A stretch of 64,000 nt of DNA, from positions 12,854 to 76,853 of the forward strand of contig JBOEGT010000057.1 in NCBI GenBank assembly GCA_050633585.1. Direction: 5' to 3'. The notes below the pieces were generated by a model. The model made no database searches. It saw only the letters and a list, made by a program, of their open reading frames with translations, and was not told where the DNA came from. A program made the position numbers and the translations under genes. Shown piece by piece: positions 31,722 through 41,678 of the stretch. This DNA comes from CALKZN01 sp050633585 (GTDB taxonomy: Bacteria > Pseudomonadota > Gammaproteobacteria > Arenicellales > Arenicellaceae). Positions within the stretch are counted from its first letter, which is position 1. Every line of letters starts with the position of its first letter.

Positions 31722-33584
31722 ATGTCAAATAAAAATAAATTTCTCCAATCAATACGAGTCTGGAAGAAGTGGCCGCCTATTGCATATACAAGAAATAAAT
31801 ACCAAGAATTTCTTGAAAGCCAACGACTCAGAATGGCAGGAACCTTTGATGGTTTACCACAGCTCTCTTTACTTGCCATTTTCTGTGGAATCAGTGCAGG
31901 AGGCGTCATTATTTGCTTTCGCCTATTAATTGAAAAAGGCGCTTTTTTATTTACCGGTGACGAAGCCGGAGAAGACTTCGAAGCTTTATCCACTCTGATA
32001 CGATTCTCGTTAATTGTTGGCGGCAGTGTTATTGCGGGCATTGTGTTTTCTTTTTTTTCCAAAGAGAATCGACAAGTAGGAGTCGCACACGTACTTGAAC
32101 GACTCACGTATCAACAAGGTTTTTTACCCCTCAAAAACGCAATCGCGCAATTCATAGGCGCTGTCATCGTTCTCGTCAGTGGCCAATCAATAGGACGAGA
32201 AGGCCCAGGCGTTCATTTAGGAGCGACTAGTGGCAGCTTATTAGGCCGTTACCTCAAAGTGCCAAATAACAGCACTCGCACTTTAGTATGCTGTGGCGTA
32301 GCCGCTGCGATTGCCGCCGGGTTTAATACGCCTCTGGCAGGCGTCATTTTTGCCATGGAAGTTGTCGTCATGGAATACACAATTATTGGGTTCACCCCAG
32401 TGATTATTTCCGCTGTAACTGCAACAACTTTAACACGCATTGTCTTTGGGGACTCACCCGCGTTAGTTGTCCCTCCTTTCGATCTTAGCTCTCTTAACGA
32501 ACTACCTCTCATTGCATTGCTTGGCATCATTATTGGGTCAATCTCAGCTGTCTTTACTCAAATGACATTATTCATGACGGATGCATGGAAAAATCAATCC
32601 ATTATTTTTCGCATGTCAATGGCAGGGCTTATCGTTGGTGTTATCAGTATTTTTGCCCCGCAAGTCATGGGCGTGGGCTATGACACAGTTAATGCCGCCT
32701 TGGTTGGTCAAATCGGTCTATGGACACTCATTATTATTGTCTGTGCCAAGTGCGTTGCATCAGCCGTTGCATGCGGCTTAGGCATCCCTGGTGGACTAAT
32801 AGCACCCAACCTCGTCATTGGCGCTTGCGCGGGTGGCGCCGTTGCTTTAATTGCGCAAAATTTCTTTCCAGGCATTGCTTACGAAGGCTTTTACGCCACA
32901 TTAGGCATGGGCGCAATGATGGGCGCAACATTACAGGCACCATTAGCTGCACTCATTGCTTTGCTAGAACTAACAGCTAATCAGTCCATCATCCTTCCTG
33001 GCATGATAGCCATCATCACCGCAGTCCTCGCAGAAAGGCTTATTTTTAAAAAACCATCAATTTATCGTCTACTAATGATGGCCCGAGGATTAGATTACCG
33101 CAACAACCCCATGGCACAAGCACTCAGGAGAACTGGAGTAGCGAGTATCATGGAACGAAACATCGTCCAACAAGGACAAACCATCACACTCACAAAGGCT
33201 GAAAAGATCCTTGAACATCAACCTCGGTGGATAGCCGTATTAACTGAAAATGGACAAGCCGCCCTTATTCCAGGCACAGACCTCATTCATCACATCCAAG
33301 AAATAAAAAAAGACCAACGCCAGGAAGACTCCGTCACTTCAGATGAAGAAACACCTCAGCTGGAACTAGGTGACACAACGATTGACTTACTCACGTTTCC
33401 AGCAATGCGTCAAACGGCATCGAAAGTGACGACAATTGACACCCTGCAAGAAGCATATACAGTCATGCAAAGCCAAGACATGGATTTTGTTTATGTGTGC
33501 GGTGCTCATGGGCGCACTCAAAAGAAAATTTATGGCATAGTTACCCTTGAACACATTGAAAGAAATACAAAACAAGCCTATTAA
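31722..33584 (+). CDS. ClC-family chloride channel/antiporter with CBS domains
   Basis: 620-aa ClC protein. A membrane domain (about 45-465) contains GREGPGVHLG with the gating glutamate E160 and GIPGGLIAPNLVIGA; the first selectivity motif is QVGVAHV rather than GSGIP, a variant seen in one proteobacterial ClC clade. A C-terminal CBS pair (about 480-620) suggests nucleotide-sensitive regulation. The gating glutamate hints at Cl-/H+ exchange rather than a passive channel. The next gene starts in the last base of its stop codon. Confidence 0.9.
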   Translation: MSNKNKFLQSIRVWKKWPPIAYTRNKYQEFLESQRLRMAGTFDGLPQLSLLAIFCGISAGGVIICFRLLIEKGAFLFTGDEAGEDFEALSTLIRFSLIVGGSVIAGIVFSFFSKENRQVGVAHVLERLTYQQGFLPLKNAIAQFIGAVIVLVSGQSIGREGPGVHLGATSGSLLGRYLKVPNNSTRTLVCCGVAAAIAAGFNTPLAGVIFAMEVVVMEYTIIGFTPVIISAVTATTLTRIVFGDSPALVVPPFDLSSLNELPLIALLGIIIGSISAVFTQMTLFMTDAWKNQSIIFRMSMAGLIVGVISIFAPQVMGVGYDTVNAALVGQIGLWTLIIIVCAKCVASAVACGLGIPGGLIAPNLVIGACAGGAVALIAQNFFPGIAYEGFYATLGMGAMMGATLQAPLAALIALLELTANQSIILPGMIAIITAVLAERLIFKKPSIYRLLMMARGLDYRNNPMAQALRRTGVASIMERNIVQQGQTITLTKAEKILEHQPRWIAVLTENGQAALIPGTDLIHHIQEIKKDQRQEDSVTSDEETPQLELGDTTIDLLTFPAMRQTASKVTTIDTLQEAYTVMQSQDMDFVYVCGAHGRTQKKIYGIVTLEHIERNTKQAY

Positions 33585-34627
33585 TGTTAATGTTGTACCG
33601 CTTATCATTTAAATTCATTAGTTTATCATTACTCCTTTATTGCCCTTATGCAATTGCTGAGAAAGAGAGTGTTCACGCACAATCACAAGAAACTAGCTAT
33701 CATGGAAAACATTCAGAACACAACTGTATGGAGCCCAAAAATGACAAAGATAGCCTGACGAACTTTAGAGATAAAACACATTCCATGCTATGCCACGCTG
33801 TTCGGAACATTGATAGCTGGTTTGGCCAAGAAGAAAAATTTGATGGGAAAAGCTTTGGTGGCAAACTCATACTAGGGTTTAGACATGACGAAGACAAAGG
33901 GTTTGACCCTAAAATTAGAGTACGAATCAAAGCCAGACTCCCTAACGTCAGTAAGCGATTAAATGCTTTCATTGGACGCACTGATGATGAAGCCTACATT
34001 CGTGACTCTCAGATTTCAGGCATCGACAGCTTAAGAAACGATTTAAGAAACGAAGACGCTCGCTGGCTAATTGGACTCGGCTATCGAAACCCCAATAAAA
34101 CAGGTTTTGAAACATCTGTTGGCGCTAGATTCAGCAGTGGCCTTCAGCCTTATGCCAAATTAAGGTATCGCCACTACAAAGAGTTTGGTAGCTTATCGTC
34201 ACACTTCTCTCAAACATTATTCTGGCAAAATGATGACGGACTGGGCACGACTAGCAACTTACAATTTAGCCAACCTCTTGGAGAAAATTATTTAAGCACT
34301 TGGAGCCTTGGTGCCACCTACCTTAAAGATACAGAAATTTGGGAGACTGGCAGCAGCCTTGCACTATATAAAAAGCTATCATCAACGACAGGCATTTCAC
34401 TCCGAACCTATATCTTCGGCGAAAGTGGCGATAACAGTATTGTAGACGTACCGGAGTATGGCATTAGCCTTGGATATCGACAGCCATTTATTAAGCCTTG
34501 GCTAATCCTAAAAACACAAATAGAAAATCGCTGGGAACATAGTGATAACAATGAGCCCCGGGAATCTTACGCCAAACTTGGCGTGCAGCTTGAAATGACT
34601 TTCGGAAAATACAAAGGCAAGAAATAA
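33584..34627 (+). CDS. Putative outer-membrane beta-barrel protein
   Basis: 347-aa protein with a signal peptide (about 1-25, ending AIA) and long runs of alternating polar/aromatic strands from about 85 to the end, consistent with a beta-barrel; the last residues are FGKYKGKK rather than a terminal Phe, which weakens the call. An acidic/His-rich stretch follows the signal. The start overlaps the ClC stop by one base (TAATG), implying coupling. I do not recognise the family. Confidence 0.6.
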   Translation: MLMLYRLSFKFISLSLLLYCPYAIAEKESVHAQSQETSYHGKHSEHNCMEPKNDKDSLTNFRDKTHSMLCHAVRNIDSWFGQEEKFDGKSFGGKLILGFRHDEDKGFDPKIRVRIKARLPNVSKRLNAFIGRTDDEAYIRDSQISGIDSLRNDLRNEDARWLIGLGYRNPNKTGFETSVGARFSSGLQPYAKLRYRHYKEFGSLSSHFSQTLFWQNDDGLGTTSNLQFSQPLGENYLSTWSLGATYLKDTEIWETGSSLALYKKLSSTTGISLRTYIFGESGDNSIVDVPEYGISLGYRQPFIKPWLILKTQIENRWEHSDNNEPRESYAKLGVQLEMTFGKYKGKK

Positions 34628-34630
34628 CAA

Positions 34631-34668
34631 ACCTGATCTCACATAGTTATCCATCAGTGACATCAGGT
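34631..34668. terminator. Weak inverted repeat between convergent genes
   Basis: ACCTGAT (34631-34637) and ATCAGGT (34662-34668) can pair across a 24-nt loop between the convergent barrel gene and tal, followed by TATTTT. A weak terminator candidate. Confidence 0.3.
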
Positions 34669-34692
34669 ATTTTCAACGCTTACACGCTAATA

Positions 34693-35637
34693 TTACAGGT
34701 ACTGAGAAACCAACTTCTCTAACTTAACTTGATCTGCCGCAAATGCCCGAATGCCTTGAGCTAACTTTTCAGTTGCCATGGCATCTTCGTTCATCGCCCA
34801 ACGAAATTGGCCTTCATCCAATGTTAACTTTTTGACTTTTGTTTGTGCTTTTTCTTCACTCAATTGTTGCACTAAATGACTATCATCTTCTCGCAATTCC
34901 TCAAGAAACTGAGGGCCAATCGTCAGGTAATCACATCCCGCCAAGGCTTCAATTTCACCTGTATTTCGAAAGCTCGCTCCCATGACAATAGTCTGATAAC
35001 CATGTTCTTTATAGTAGTTATATATATTCGTCACAGAAACAACACCAGGATCTTCTAGAGGGGTATAGTGCATTTCTATCCCCTTAGTCGCATTATGTGC
35101 ATGATGCCAATCTAGAATACGGCCCACAAATGGGGAAATCAAAAAGACTCCCGCTTCCGCACACGCGACTGCCTGCTCAAAACCAAAAAGTAGTGTGAGA
35201 TTACAATGAATGCCTTCCTTTTCAAGCTTTTCAGCAGCTTTAATCCCTTCCCACGTGGAAGCAATTTTAATCAGAACTCGGGACTTATCAATACCCTTTT
35301 CCGCATACATGGCAATCAATTTTTTCGCTTTTTCTATCGTTGCTTCGGTATCAAAAGAAAGTCGAGCATCCACTTCTGTAGAAACACGTCCCGGCACAAT
35401 ATTAAGAATTTCAACCCCTATTTGCACGCCAAACCTATCTACTGCATCAACTAAATCGCCTTTAGCTGATTTTGCTGCATCCTGCATCAAATGCCGGTAA
35501 TCTTCGTCCTGGGCTACTTTTAATAACAACGAAGGATTTGTTGTCGCATCTTGAGGCTGAAATTGCTTAATCGCCGCTAAATCGCCCGTGTCTGCAACAA
35601 CGGTTGTCATTTCTCTTAATTGTTCTAGTTTATTCAT
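34693..35637 (-). CDS. tal: Transaldolase
   Basis: 314-aa TalB-type transaldolase of the non-oxidative pentose phosphate pathway, moving a dihydroxyacetone unit between sugar phosphates. The Schiff-base lysine is K124 in VLIKIASTWEG; DATTNPSLLL and the SPFVGRILDW and GASFRN segments are typical. The start is set at the ATG at 35637 because it gives the family N-terminus and has ACGAGA upstream; a GTG at 35652 that overlaps the parC stop would add five residues. Confidence 0.96.
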   Translation of the reverse strand: MNKLEQLREMTTVVADTGDLAAIKQFQPQDATTNPSLLLKVAQDEDYRHLMQDAAKSAKGDLVDAVDRFGVQIGVEILNIVPGRVSTEVDARLSFDTEATIEKAKKLIAMYAEKGIDKSRVLIKIASTWEGIKAAEKLEKEGIHCNLTLLFGFEQAVACAEAGVFLISPFVGRILDWHHAHNATKGIEMHYTPLEDPGVVSVTNIYNYYKEHGYQTIVMGASFRNTGEIEALAGCDYLTIGPQFLEELREDDSHLVQQLSEEKAQTKVKKLTLDEGQFRWAMNEDAMATEKLAQGIRAFAADQVKLEKLVSQYL

Positions 35638-35651
35638 ATCTATTCTCGTCA

Positions 35652-37880
35652 CTAGTCTACGGCTAACTCATTAGCCTGTTGAAAACCTCTTGGAAGCTTT
35701 TTGCCACGCAAACCACGCTCTCCACGATAATGCTCTAAATCAGCTCCTTTTAAGCGCAAATGCCGTTTTCCCGAGTGCACAATAAGTGATTGCCCTTCAG
35801 AAAAAGCTATCACGCTAGCAATAATTTCATCACGTGATTTCAATAGCTTTGCTGGAATATTGATCAATTTAACACCCTTTCCTTTGGCCAAAAGAGGTAG
35901 TTCAGTTGCCGAATAAACCAATAGATAACCACCCGTAGTGACTACAGCAATACTATCATTTTCATAACTTTCAAGACGCTTAGGAATCAGCGCATGCCCA
36001 TCTTTCGGCACATTCAACGTCGCTTTTCCTTTTTTGTTTTTTGTCAGCATATCTTCAAGCTTTACCACTAAACCATAGCCAGAATCACTCATCAAAACAT
36101 AATTTGAAGCAACATCATCAAGCATTAAACCAACAAAATTAGAACCTGCCGGTGGTGTCAATTGACTCGACAATGGCTCACCTTGCCCCCTTGCAGAAGG
36201 GAGTGTGTGGGCTGGTATAGCATATGTTCTACCAGTGGAATCTATGGGCACCAATGTCTGATTACTCCGCCCTTGCACTGCATGTAAATAACTATCGCCC
36301 GATTTATAATTAAGTTCACGCGCATCAATATCATGACCTTTAGCCGCTCTGACCCATCCTTGTGCTGACACCACGGCTGTAATTGGTTCAGATGGCATTA
36401 AATCAGTTTCACTAATGACTTGAGCAGTATCCCTTTCCACCAAAGGAGATCGACGTTCATCACCATAAATCTCCTTAACCTCACGCAATTCTTTCTTAAC
36501 CAAGGTGCGTAAACGCATATTAGAATTCAACAATAGCTCAAGTTTTTCAGCCTCTGCTTGCAATTCCTCTTGCTCAGCTTGAATTTTAAATTCTTCAAGC
36601 TTGGCTAATCGACGTAACTTTAATTCTAAAATCGCTTCAGCCTGTTCATCAGAAAGGTTAAAACGAGACATCATGACCGGTTTTGGCTCATCCTCAAAAC
36701 GCAAAATTGTAATTAACTCATCTATATTTAAATAGGCAATCAGCAACCCATCTAAGATATGCAAACGTTCTTTGACCTTGTTATAGCGGTGTTGCAAGCG
36801 CCTAGTCACCGTCGCTAAACGATACTTGACCCACTCTGACAAAATTTCGTTTAACGCCAATACTTTTGGTTTACCATCCAAGCCAATCATATTGAGATTG
36901 ACACGAAAGCTTTTTTCTAAATCTGTTGTTGCAAATAAATGACTCATCAACTGGTATATATCAACGCGATTTGAGCGAGGCTCAATCACTAAGCGCACAG
37001 GACTATCTTGGTCTGATTCATCACGAATATCAGTGACCATTGGCAGCTTTTTAGCCAACATTTGAGCGGCCACTTGTTCTTGAATTTTCGAACCTGACGC
37101 TTGATACGGCAACGCCGTAATCACAATATTACCTTCGTCTTTTTTAAAAACAGCTCGCTGTCTCACTGAGCCATTACCCGCCTGATACATTTCAATTAAC
37201 TGTTCGCGCGGGGTAATGATTTCGGCTTCATTCGGATAGTCAGGAGCTTGAATAAACTGCATTAATTCAGGAACATCTGCTCGTGGGTTGTCGATAATGT
37301 GAATGGTTGCATCAATCACTTCACTGACATTATGCGGGGGAATATCTGTCGCCATTCCCACCGCAATACCCGTCACACCATTCAATAAAATATTAGGGAT
37401 TTTTGCCGGTAAAAATTTCGGTTCTTCTAAAGTACCGTCAAAATTTGGCACCCAATCAACTGTACCTAACTTAAGCTCGTCTAATAAGGTCTGAGCAAAC
37501 GGCGCCAATTTTGACTCGGTATAACGCATTGCCGCAAATGACTTAGGATCATCCGTAGAACCCCAGTTACCTTGACCATCAATTAACGGATAACGGTAAC
37601 TAAACGGCTGAGCCATCAACACCATAGCTTCATAACACGCGCTATCGCCATGCGGATGAAATTTACCCAATACATCACCGACAGTTCTCGCAGACTTCTT
37701 GTATTTAGCCGTAGATTTGAGCCCTAACTCAGACATTGCATAGACAATTCGCCTTTGTACGGGTTTTAAGCCATCACCAATAAATGGCAAAGCCCTGTCT
37801 AAAATGACATACATTGAATAGTTGAGATATGCACGCTCGGCAAACTCACCTAAAGATAATTGCTCGACTGAATCTGTCAT
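35652..37880 (-). CDS. parC: DNA topoisomerase IV subunit A
   Basis: 742-aa ParC, the DNA-breaking subunit of topoisomerase IV that decatenates chromosomes. The active-site tyrosine is Y120 in AAMRYTESK. The quinolone-resistance region keeps wild-type S80 and E84. A coiled stretch and a C-terminal beta-pinwheel (from about 490) follow. No parE is adjacent; tal starts just downstream on the same strand. Confidence 0.97.
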   Translation of the reverse strand: MTDSVEQLSLGEFAERAYLNYSMYVILDRALPFIGDGLKPVQRRIVYAMSELGLKSTAKYKKSARTVGDVLGKFHPHGDSACYEAMVLMAQPFSYRYPLIDGQGNWGSTDDPKSFAAMRYTESKLAPFAQTLLDELKLGTVDWVPNFDGTLEEPKFLPAKIPNILLNGVTGIAVGMATDIPPHNVSEVIDATIHIIDNPRADVPELMQFIQAPDYPNEAEIITPREQLIEMYQAGNGSVRQRAVFKKDEGNIVITALPYQASGSKIQEQVAAQMLAKKLPMVTDIRDESDQDSPVRLVIEPRSNRVDIYQLMSHLFATTDLEKSFRVNLNMIGLDGKPKVLALNEILSEWVKYRLATVTRRLQHRYNKVKERLHILDGLLIAYLNIDELITILRFEDEPKPVMMSRFNLSDEQAEAILELKLRRLAKLEEFKIQAEQEELQAEAEKLELLLNSNMRLRTLVKKELREVKEIYGDERRSPLVERDTAQVISETDLMPSEPITAVVSAQGWVRAAKGHDIDARELNYKSGDSYLHAVQGRSNQTLVPIDSTGRTYAIPAHTLPSARGQGEPLSSQLTPPAGSNFVGLMLDDVASNYVLMSDSGYGLVVKLEDMLTKNKKGKATLNVPKDGHALIPKRLESYENDSIAVVTTGGYLLVYSATELPLLAKGKGVKLINIPAKLLKSRDEIIASVIAFSEGQSLIVHSGKRHLRLKGADLEHYRGERGLRGKKLPRGFQQANELAVD

Positions 37881-38056
37881 TGATATGATGGTCCTACTAT
37901 GTTTTTTTGTACTAAATTCTAGCGTTAAATTTCTAATTCAAGAATCAAATTAAATTAATACACGATCAAGCTGTGACAGGAAATGAGAGTACTGTATGCT
38001 ACTTTATCTATCAACCCGTTTGTACCAATGTTTACCCAGATCGTTCTTTTCGCACC

Positions 38057-38563
38057 ATGAAATACCCTAACGAACTCATCTTTGATGCCACATCTTTATT
38101 AGAAACCGTCTGCCCAGAAAGCATACTCATTATCGGTGAATCCATTCATAATATCGCGGATAACTACCAGGAACAGTGCAAACTAATTCAAAAAAAATGT
38201 GACATTACTCAAATAAAAGCCTCCACAACAGTTAATAACGCTGCATTTTCACAACGTTATGACCTAGCCATCGTTAGCAACTGCATTGAACTGGACGACA
38301 AAACCCAAACCGAACAATTAATTGGAAGACTAAGAGATCTTTGTGCACCAAAAATTATTCTACTAGGGAATCTTAAGCTAAGCTCATGGAAAGAAAACGA
38401 TTTATTAGGCTTTGGCTTAAGCAAGCTTTCTACCAATGAAGACAATAAAAGCAGTGATTTTATTTTGTATCAATACAATATAGATTCTTACAAACGAACA
38501 CCCGACTGGTTCAACCCTAAACACTGGGCAAACCCTCAATTATGGAATAAGTTTTGGTGGTAA
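38057..38563 (+). CDS. DUF6231-like conserved hypothetical protein
   Basis: 168-aa protein, probably of a conserved gammaproteobacterial family with a methyltransferase-like Rossmann shape: DATSLLETVCPESILIIGE near the start, ELDDKTQ...LIGRLRDLCAPKIILL in the middle, and the family's DWFNPKHWANPQLW ending. The usual SAM-binding glycines are not obvious, so it may be a non-catalytic relative. The ATG at 38057 is preferred; an upstream GTG would add 28 atypical residues. A strong terminator follows. Confidence 0.7.
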   Translation: MKYPNELIFDATSLLETVCPESILIIGESIHNIADNYQEQCKLIQKKCDITQIKASTTVNNAAFSQRYDLAIVSNCIELDDKTQTEQLIGRLRDLCAPKIILLGNLKLSSWKENDLLGFGLSKLSTNEDNKSSDFILYQYNIDSYKRTPDWFNPKHWANPQLWNKFWW

Positions 38564-38570
38564 ACCAACA

Positions 38571-38604
38571 AAAAGAAAGGCCTCTAAATAGAGGCCTTTC
38601 TTTT
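38571..38604. terminator. Bidirectional terminator between convergent genes
   Basis: A perfect 15-bp stem (38571-38585 with 38590-38604) around a 4-nt loop, GC-rich at its top (GGCCTCT) and with A/T tails on both sides. Confidence 0.9.
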
Positions 38605-38626
38605 GTGAATCAAACACAAATACGCT

Positions 38627-39085
38627 TTACTTTCCTTTACCTTCTAGAGCAACAACCAACAACGGCGTGTAATTTCTCCAAGAAATAGGTATCGCGAATG
38701 TCCGAATACCTGCCGGCAAATGCACACCATTAGGCTGGCCTTCTACCACGAGAGGCACAGAGATTTGAAAACTTTTACCAAAATCAGAACGCGCATTACC
38801 TGCAATCGTATTAGCAATTTCACCAGACAAATCTAATAGATTATCATCCGACAAATCTGTTTCACCTTGAGTTGCCAATAAATGAGATAGAAAAACACGA
38901 GGCGCTGTAAAATATACGCAGCCTTTTCGCTCACCGGATATACCAATAATACCAGTGATATCATAATGAACCGGGTCATCAGAGTCCATTAAATAGGGAG
39001 TCCCTACTACGGCAGAAACATCCGGCAAATGGCCTAAATAACGCATCATGCCCTCAACAAATACATTCACAAACTCTTCATTCAT
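38627..39085 (-). CDS. CheX-like chemotaxis phosphatase
   Basis: 152-aa CheX/CheC-family protein, expected to remove phosphate from a CheY-type regulator. The catalytic ExxN signature is visible (E89, N92) in LDLSGEIANTIAGNAR. Single-domain and of normal length. It lies downstream of a CheY-like gene and a CheA-like kinase on the same strand, so its substrate is most likely that regulator. Confidence 0.88.
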   Translation of the reverse strand: MNEEFVNVFVEGMMRYLGHLPDVSAVVGTPYLMDSDDPVHYDITGIIGISGERKGCVYFTAPRVFLSHLLATQGETDLSDDNLLDLSGEIANTIAGNARSDFGKSFQISVPLVVEGQPNGVHLPAGIRTFAIPISWRNYTPLLVVALEGKGK

Positions 39086-39134
39086 ATTATTTTACCTACC
39101 TTCATCCTGATAATTTTTTCTAGGCAATTTAGCC

Positions 39135-39512
39135 TTAGCCTCTTGTTTTACTTAAGTTAAGCTTTTCTAAAGCCTCTCTTAGCTCTATATCACTAAACGG
39201 CTTACACAAAAAACCGCGTGCGCCTTTACTCAATGCTTCAATACCCGTTGCTTTATCTGATAATGCCGAAACTACTAGCACTTTAATACTACTATCAATT
39301 GCCATGATTTCAGTGATACACGAAATACCATCCATTTCTGGCATAGTTAAATCCATCGTCACAATATCAGGCCTTTCATTACCAACAAACTCTACTGCTT
39401 CATGCCCATTAGACGCTTTACCAGCAATAATCACATTGGGATCACCGTCGTAAATGCGCTCAATACGAGAACGAATAACATTTGAATCATCTACTATCAG
39501 TAGTCTAGCCAT
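39135..39512 (-). CDS. CheY-like single-domain response regulator
   Basis: 125-aa receiver domain alone. Acidic pocket D8/D9, phosphoacceptor D54 in TMDLTMPEMDG, and conserved K104 in CKPF are present. With no output domain it must act by protein contact. It lies between the CheX-like phosphatase and the CheA-like kinase, forming a kinase-regulator-phosphatase set. Confidence 0.93.
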   Translation of the reverse strand: MARLLIVDDSNVIRSRIERIYDGDPNVIIAGKASNGHEAVEFVGNERPDIVTMDLTMPEMDGISCITEIMAIDSSIKVLVVSALSDKATGIEALSKGARGFLCKPFSDIELREALEKLNLSKTRG

Positions 39513-39551
39513 TAAATATCTCCTCTAAATGTCTGTTATCAGTAACCACTA

Positions 39552-41678
39552 TTAAGCAGCTTCGCCAGGCAACGTAATCTCAAACTGACAATACTTCCCA
39601 GCAGACTGTCGGAGGCGCAATTGACCACCAATCTTCTTCACGCTATCACGGATAATATCTAAGCCAACACCGCGACCTGCATGCATACTCGTTTCAGTTG
39701 AGGTAGAAAATCCAGATGAGAAAGCCATACTCACCACTTTCTGATCAGTCCAGTCTTTCATTTCATCTTCAGTGGCAAGACCTTTCTCTTTAATACGCTT
39801 CTTAATAGACTCTAAATCTAAGCCATTGCCATCATCTCTCACGATGAGTTCAACAGAACCATTCGGTAAGGTTGCTAATCGCAAATCAATGCGCCCAAAA
39901 GAAGATTTTCTACGCTGCTTACGCACTTCAGGCTTTTCAATTCCATGCACAATAGAGTTGCGTAGCAACTGGATGCTAACATCTTTAACCATCCGCTCTT
40001 GTGCATCTGTCAGTTCACTTTCAACCAAGCCAGTTGGCACAAAATGCACCTCTTTACCCGTATCTTTAGACACACTGTTAACTAAATCATTCAAGTGGTT
40101 CCATTGGCTCCTTCTCTGCTCATCAATTGCCGGAGACATAATAGTTGTTTCACCAACAGAAATATCTAATGTTTGGCCTGATTGTAAACGCGTTGAAAGT
40201 TCATTCAATGTGTCTGTGTAAGAAATCAATTTATCCAAACGAATGGTTAACGGTAAGAAATCAATACCTTTAATATTCGTTACTTTCTTCAATTGTGTCA
40301 GCTCAGTCTCAAACTCATGTGCTCGCTCTGCGAAAGCATCAAAGTTCATCGCTGAAGCCTCACCTTTCATACGGTGAACCGAGATAAACATCTTATCAAT
40401 CTTGTTTTTTAAATCGATTTTGCTGCTCACAGGGTCTTTTAAAATGCCATTCACTTCCGCCAATGATTCTCGAGAATCCATCAAGAAGCTGCGTAACATT
40501 TGTGGCTCTGCATGCAAGAAGGAAACCAACATTTCAACCTGCTGCTCACCTTGCTCTTTTGTACTTTCCAATTCTTGCTCAAGTAAAACACGTGCAGTAA
40601 TGTCGCGTACAGATACCAAAATCTCATCAATGTCTCCTTTACGAAGTACGCGAAAGAAAGCAAAGTTTAAATATTTTTTCTGTGTAGTTCCATCAGCCTT
40701 GTCAAAATCAACTTCGATTTTATCCAAAGGGTTCAAACTACCAATGAGGTCTTCAATAACATGCTCGTCAAAAAGCAATTTCACAAACTCTTCTACTGTC
40801 GACATTTCCATATCACCAACAATGGAGTTAATGAGGTTTGAAAATTCACGACCCGCAATCTCGTCTGTCTCAAAAATTTCCAGCATTTCTTGGGAATGTT
40901 GCGTACTAATCACTAAATCTTTATCGAGAAGGAATAATCCCTCTTTTACAGTATTTAAAATACCTTGTGTTTCCTGTTGTGCACGCTCTACTTGTCTATC
41001 ATTTTCAAGTAGTTTCCTCACCGTTACAAAAATCGTCCACAAGAACATGAAGATTGTGACCATAATACCCAAAATTTGGAACGACTCTTGGTCAAACAAA
41101 AGTTTCGTACTTCTAGCTTGAATCTCAGCCAATACTTCATCCATCAGACTCTGCAATTGATCGGCATTATCTTCAACAACATCACGTGCGTTAATTAACT
41201 CACTTTGCGTATTTTGATTCTTTGCGAAAATAGGCGCTGCAGCTTCTTCGTATTCATTCCAAATAGCTTGAGCTTCTTCCAGTGATTTATCAATCTTACC
41301 ACCCGTCAACTTATCAATCGTCACGCGATTAGCGATCGTACCGTTCGGATTCTTAATAACTAGATCACCACCACTAGAAAAAGCCGTCAATGTCTGACGA
41401 AAGTCATCCATAGAGACTTTTAACTCGGCTTTAATATCATCATAAGGTAATACTTTTTGATAATTTGAGTTAATTAAAAATAGCTGATTGGTTATTTCCT
41501 CTACCAACGACACCTGTTGATTGCCTTTCAGTGTAATGTCACCTGATTCTTGCAACTTACCTGAGTTGAAAAAGTTAATAAGCAATAAGCCAATAATCAA
41601 AACTACTAGCACAAGAAGTGATAGTCCGAGACCTTGATATTTGCTTAAACCTTTTTTGGTTGTCTCTACTTGAGCCAT
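39552..41678 (-). CDS. Membrane-bound CheA-like histidine kinase with PAS and HPt domains
   Basis: 708-aa kinase. Two membrane helices (about 18-37 and 203-222) enclose a periplasmic sensor region (about 40-200). A PAS domain (about 235-370) is followed by an HPt-like helical domain with SVHRMKGEA (H435), then a CheA-type ATPase with LLRNSIVHGIE (N574, H578), DDGNG (615-619) and GRGVGLD (668-674). No CheW-like P5 domain is present, so it differs from true CheA and probably works outside a receptor array. GGAGGG supports the ATG at 41678. Confidence 0.9.
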   Translation of the reverse strand: MAQVETTKKGLSKYQGLGLSLLVLVVLIIGLLLINFFNSGKLQESGDITLKGNQQVSLVEEITNQLFLINSNYQKVLPYDDIKAELKVSMDDFRQTLTAFSSGGDLVIKNPNGTIANRVTIDKLTGGKIDKSLEEAQAIWNEYEEAAAPIFAKNQNTQSELINARDVVEDNADQLQSLMDEVLAEIQARSTKLLFDQESFQILGIMVTIFMFLWTIFVTVRKLLENDRQVERAQQETQGILNTVKEGLFLLDKDLVISTQHSQEMLEIFETDEIAGREFSNLINSIVGDMEMSTVEEFVKLLFDEHVIEDLIGSLNPLDKIEVDFDKADGTTQKKYLNFAFFRVLRKGDIDEILVSVRDITARVLLEQELESTKEQGEQQVEMLVSFLHAEPQMLRSFLMDSRESLAEVNGILKDPVSSKIDLKNKIDKMFISVHRMKGEASAMNFDAFAERAHEFETELTQLKKVTNIKGIDFLPLTIRLDKLISYTDTLNELSTRLQSGQTLDISVGETTIMSPAIDEQRRSQWNHLNDLVNSVSKDTGKEVHFVPTGLVESELTDAQERMVKDVSIQLLRNSIVHGIEKPEVRKQRRKSSFGRIDLRLATLPNGSVELIVRDDGNGLDLESIKKRIKEKGLATEDEMKDWTDQKVVSMAFSSGFSTSTETSMHAGRGVGLDIIRDSVKKIGGQLRLRQSAGKYCQFEITLPGEAA

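Noticed and set aside
31625..32107. 160-codon minus-strand frame across the phosphohexomutase/ClC junction
   Set aside because: It overlaps two well-supported genes and has no recognisable domain.
40402..41121. 239-codon plus-strand frame within the CheA-like kinase gene
   Set aside because: Ser/Lys-rich antisense shadow with no ribosome binding site; the kinase frame has clear motifs.
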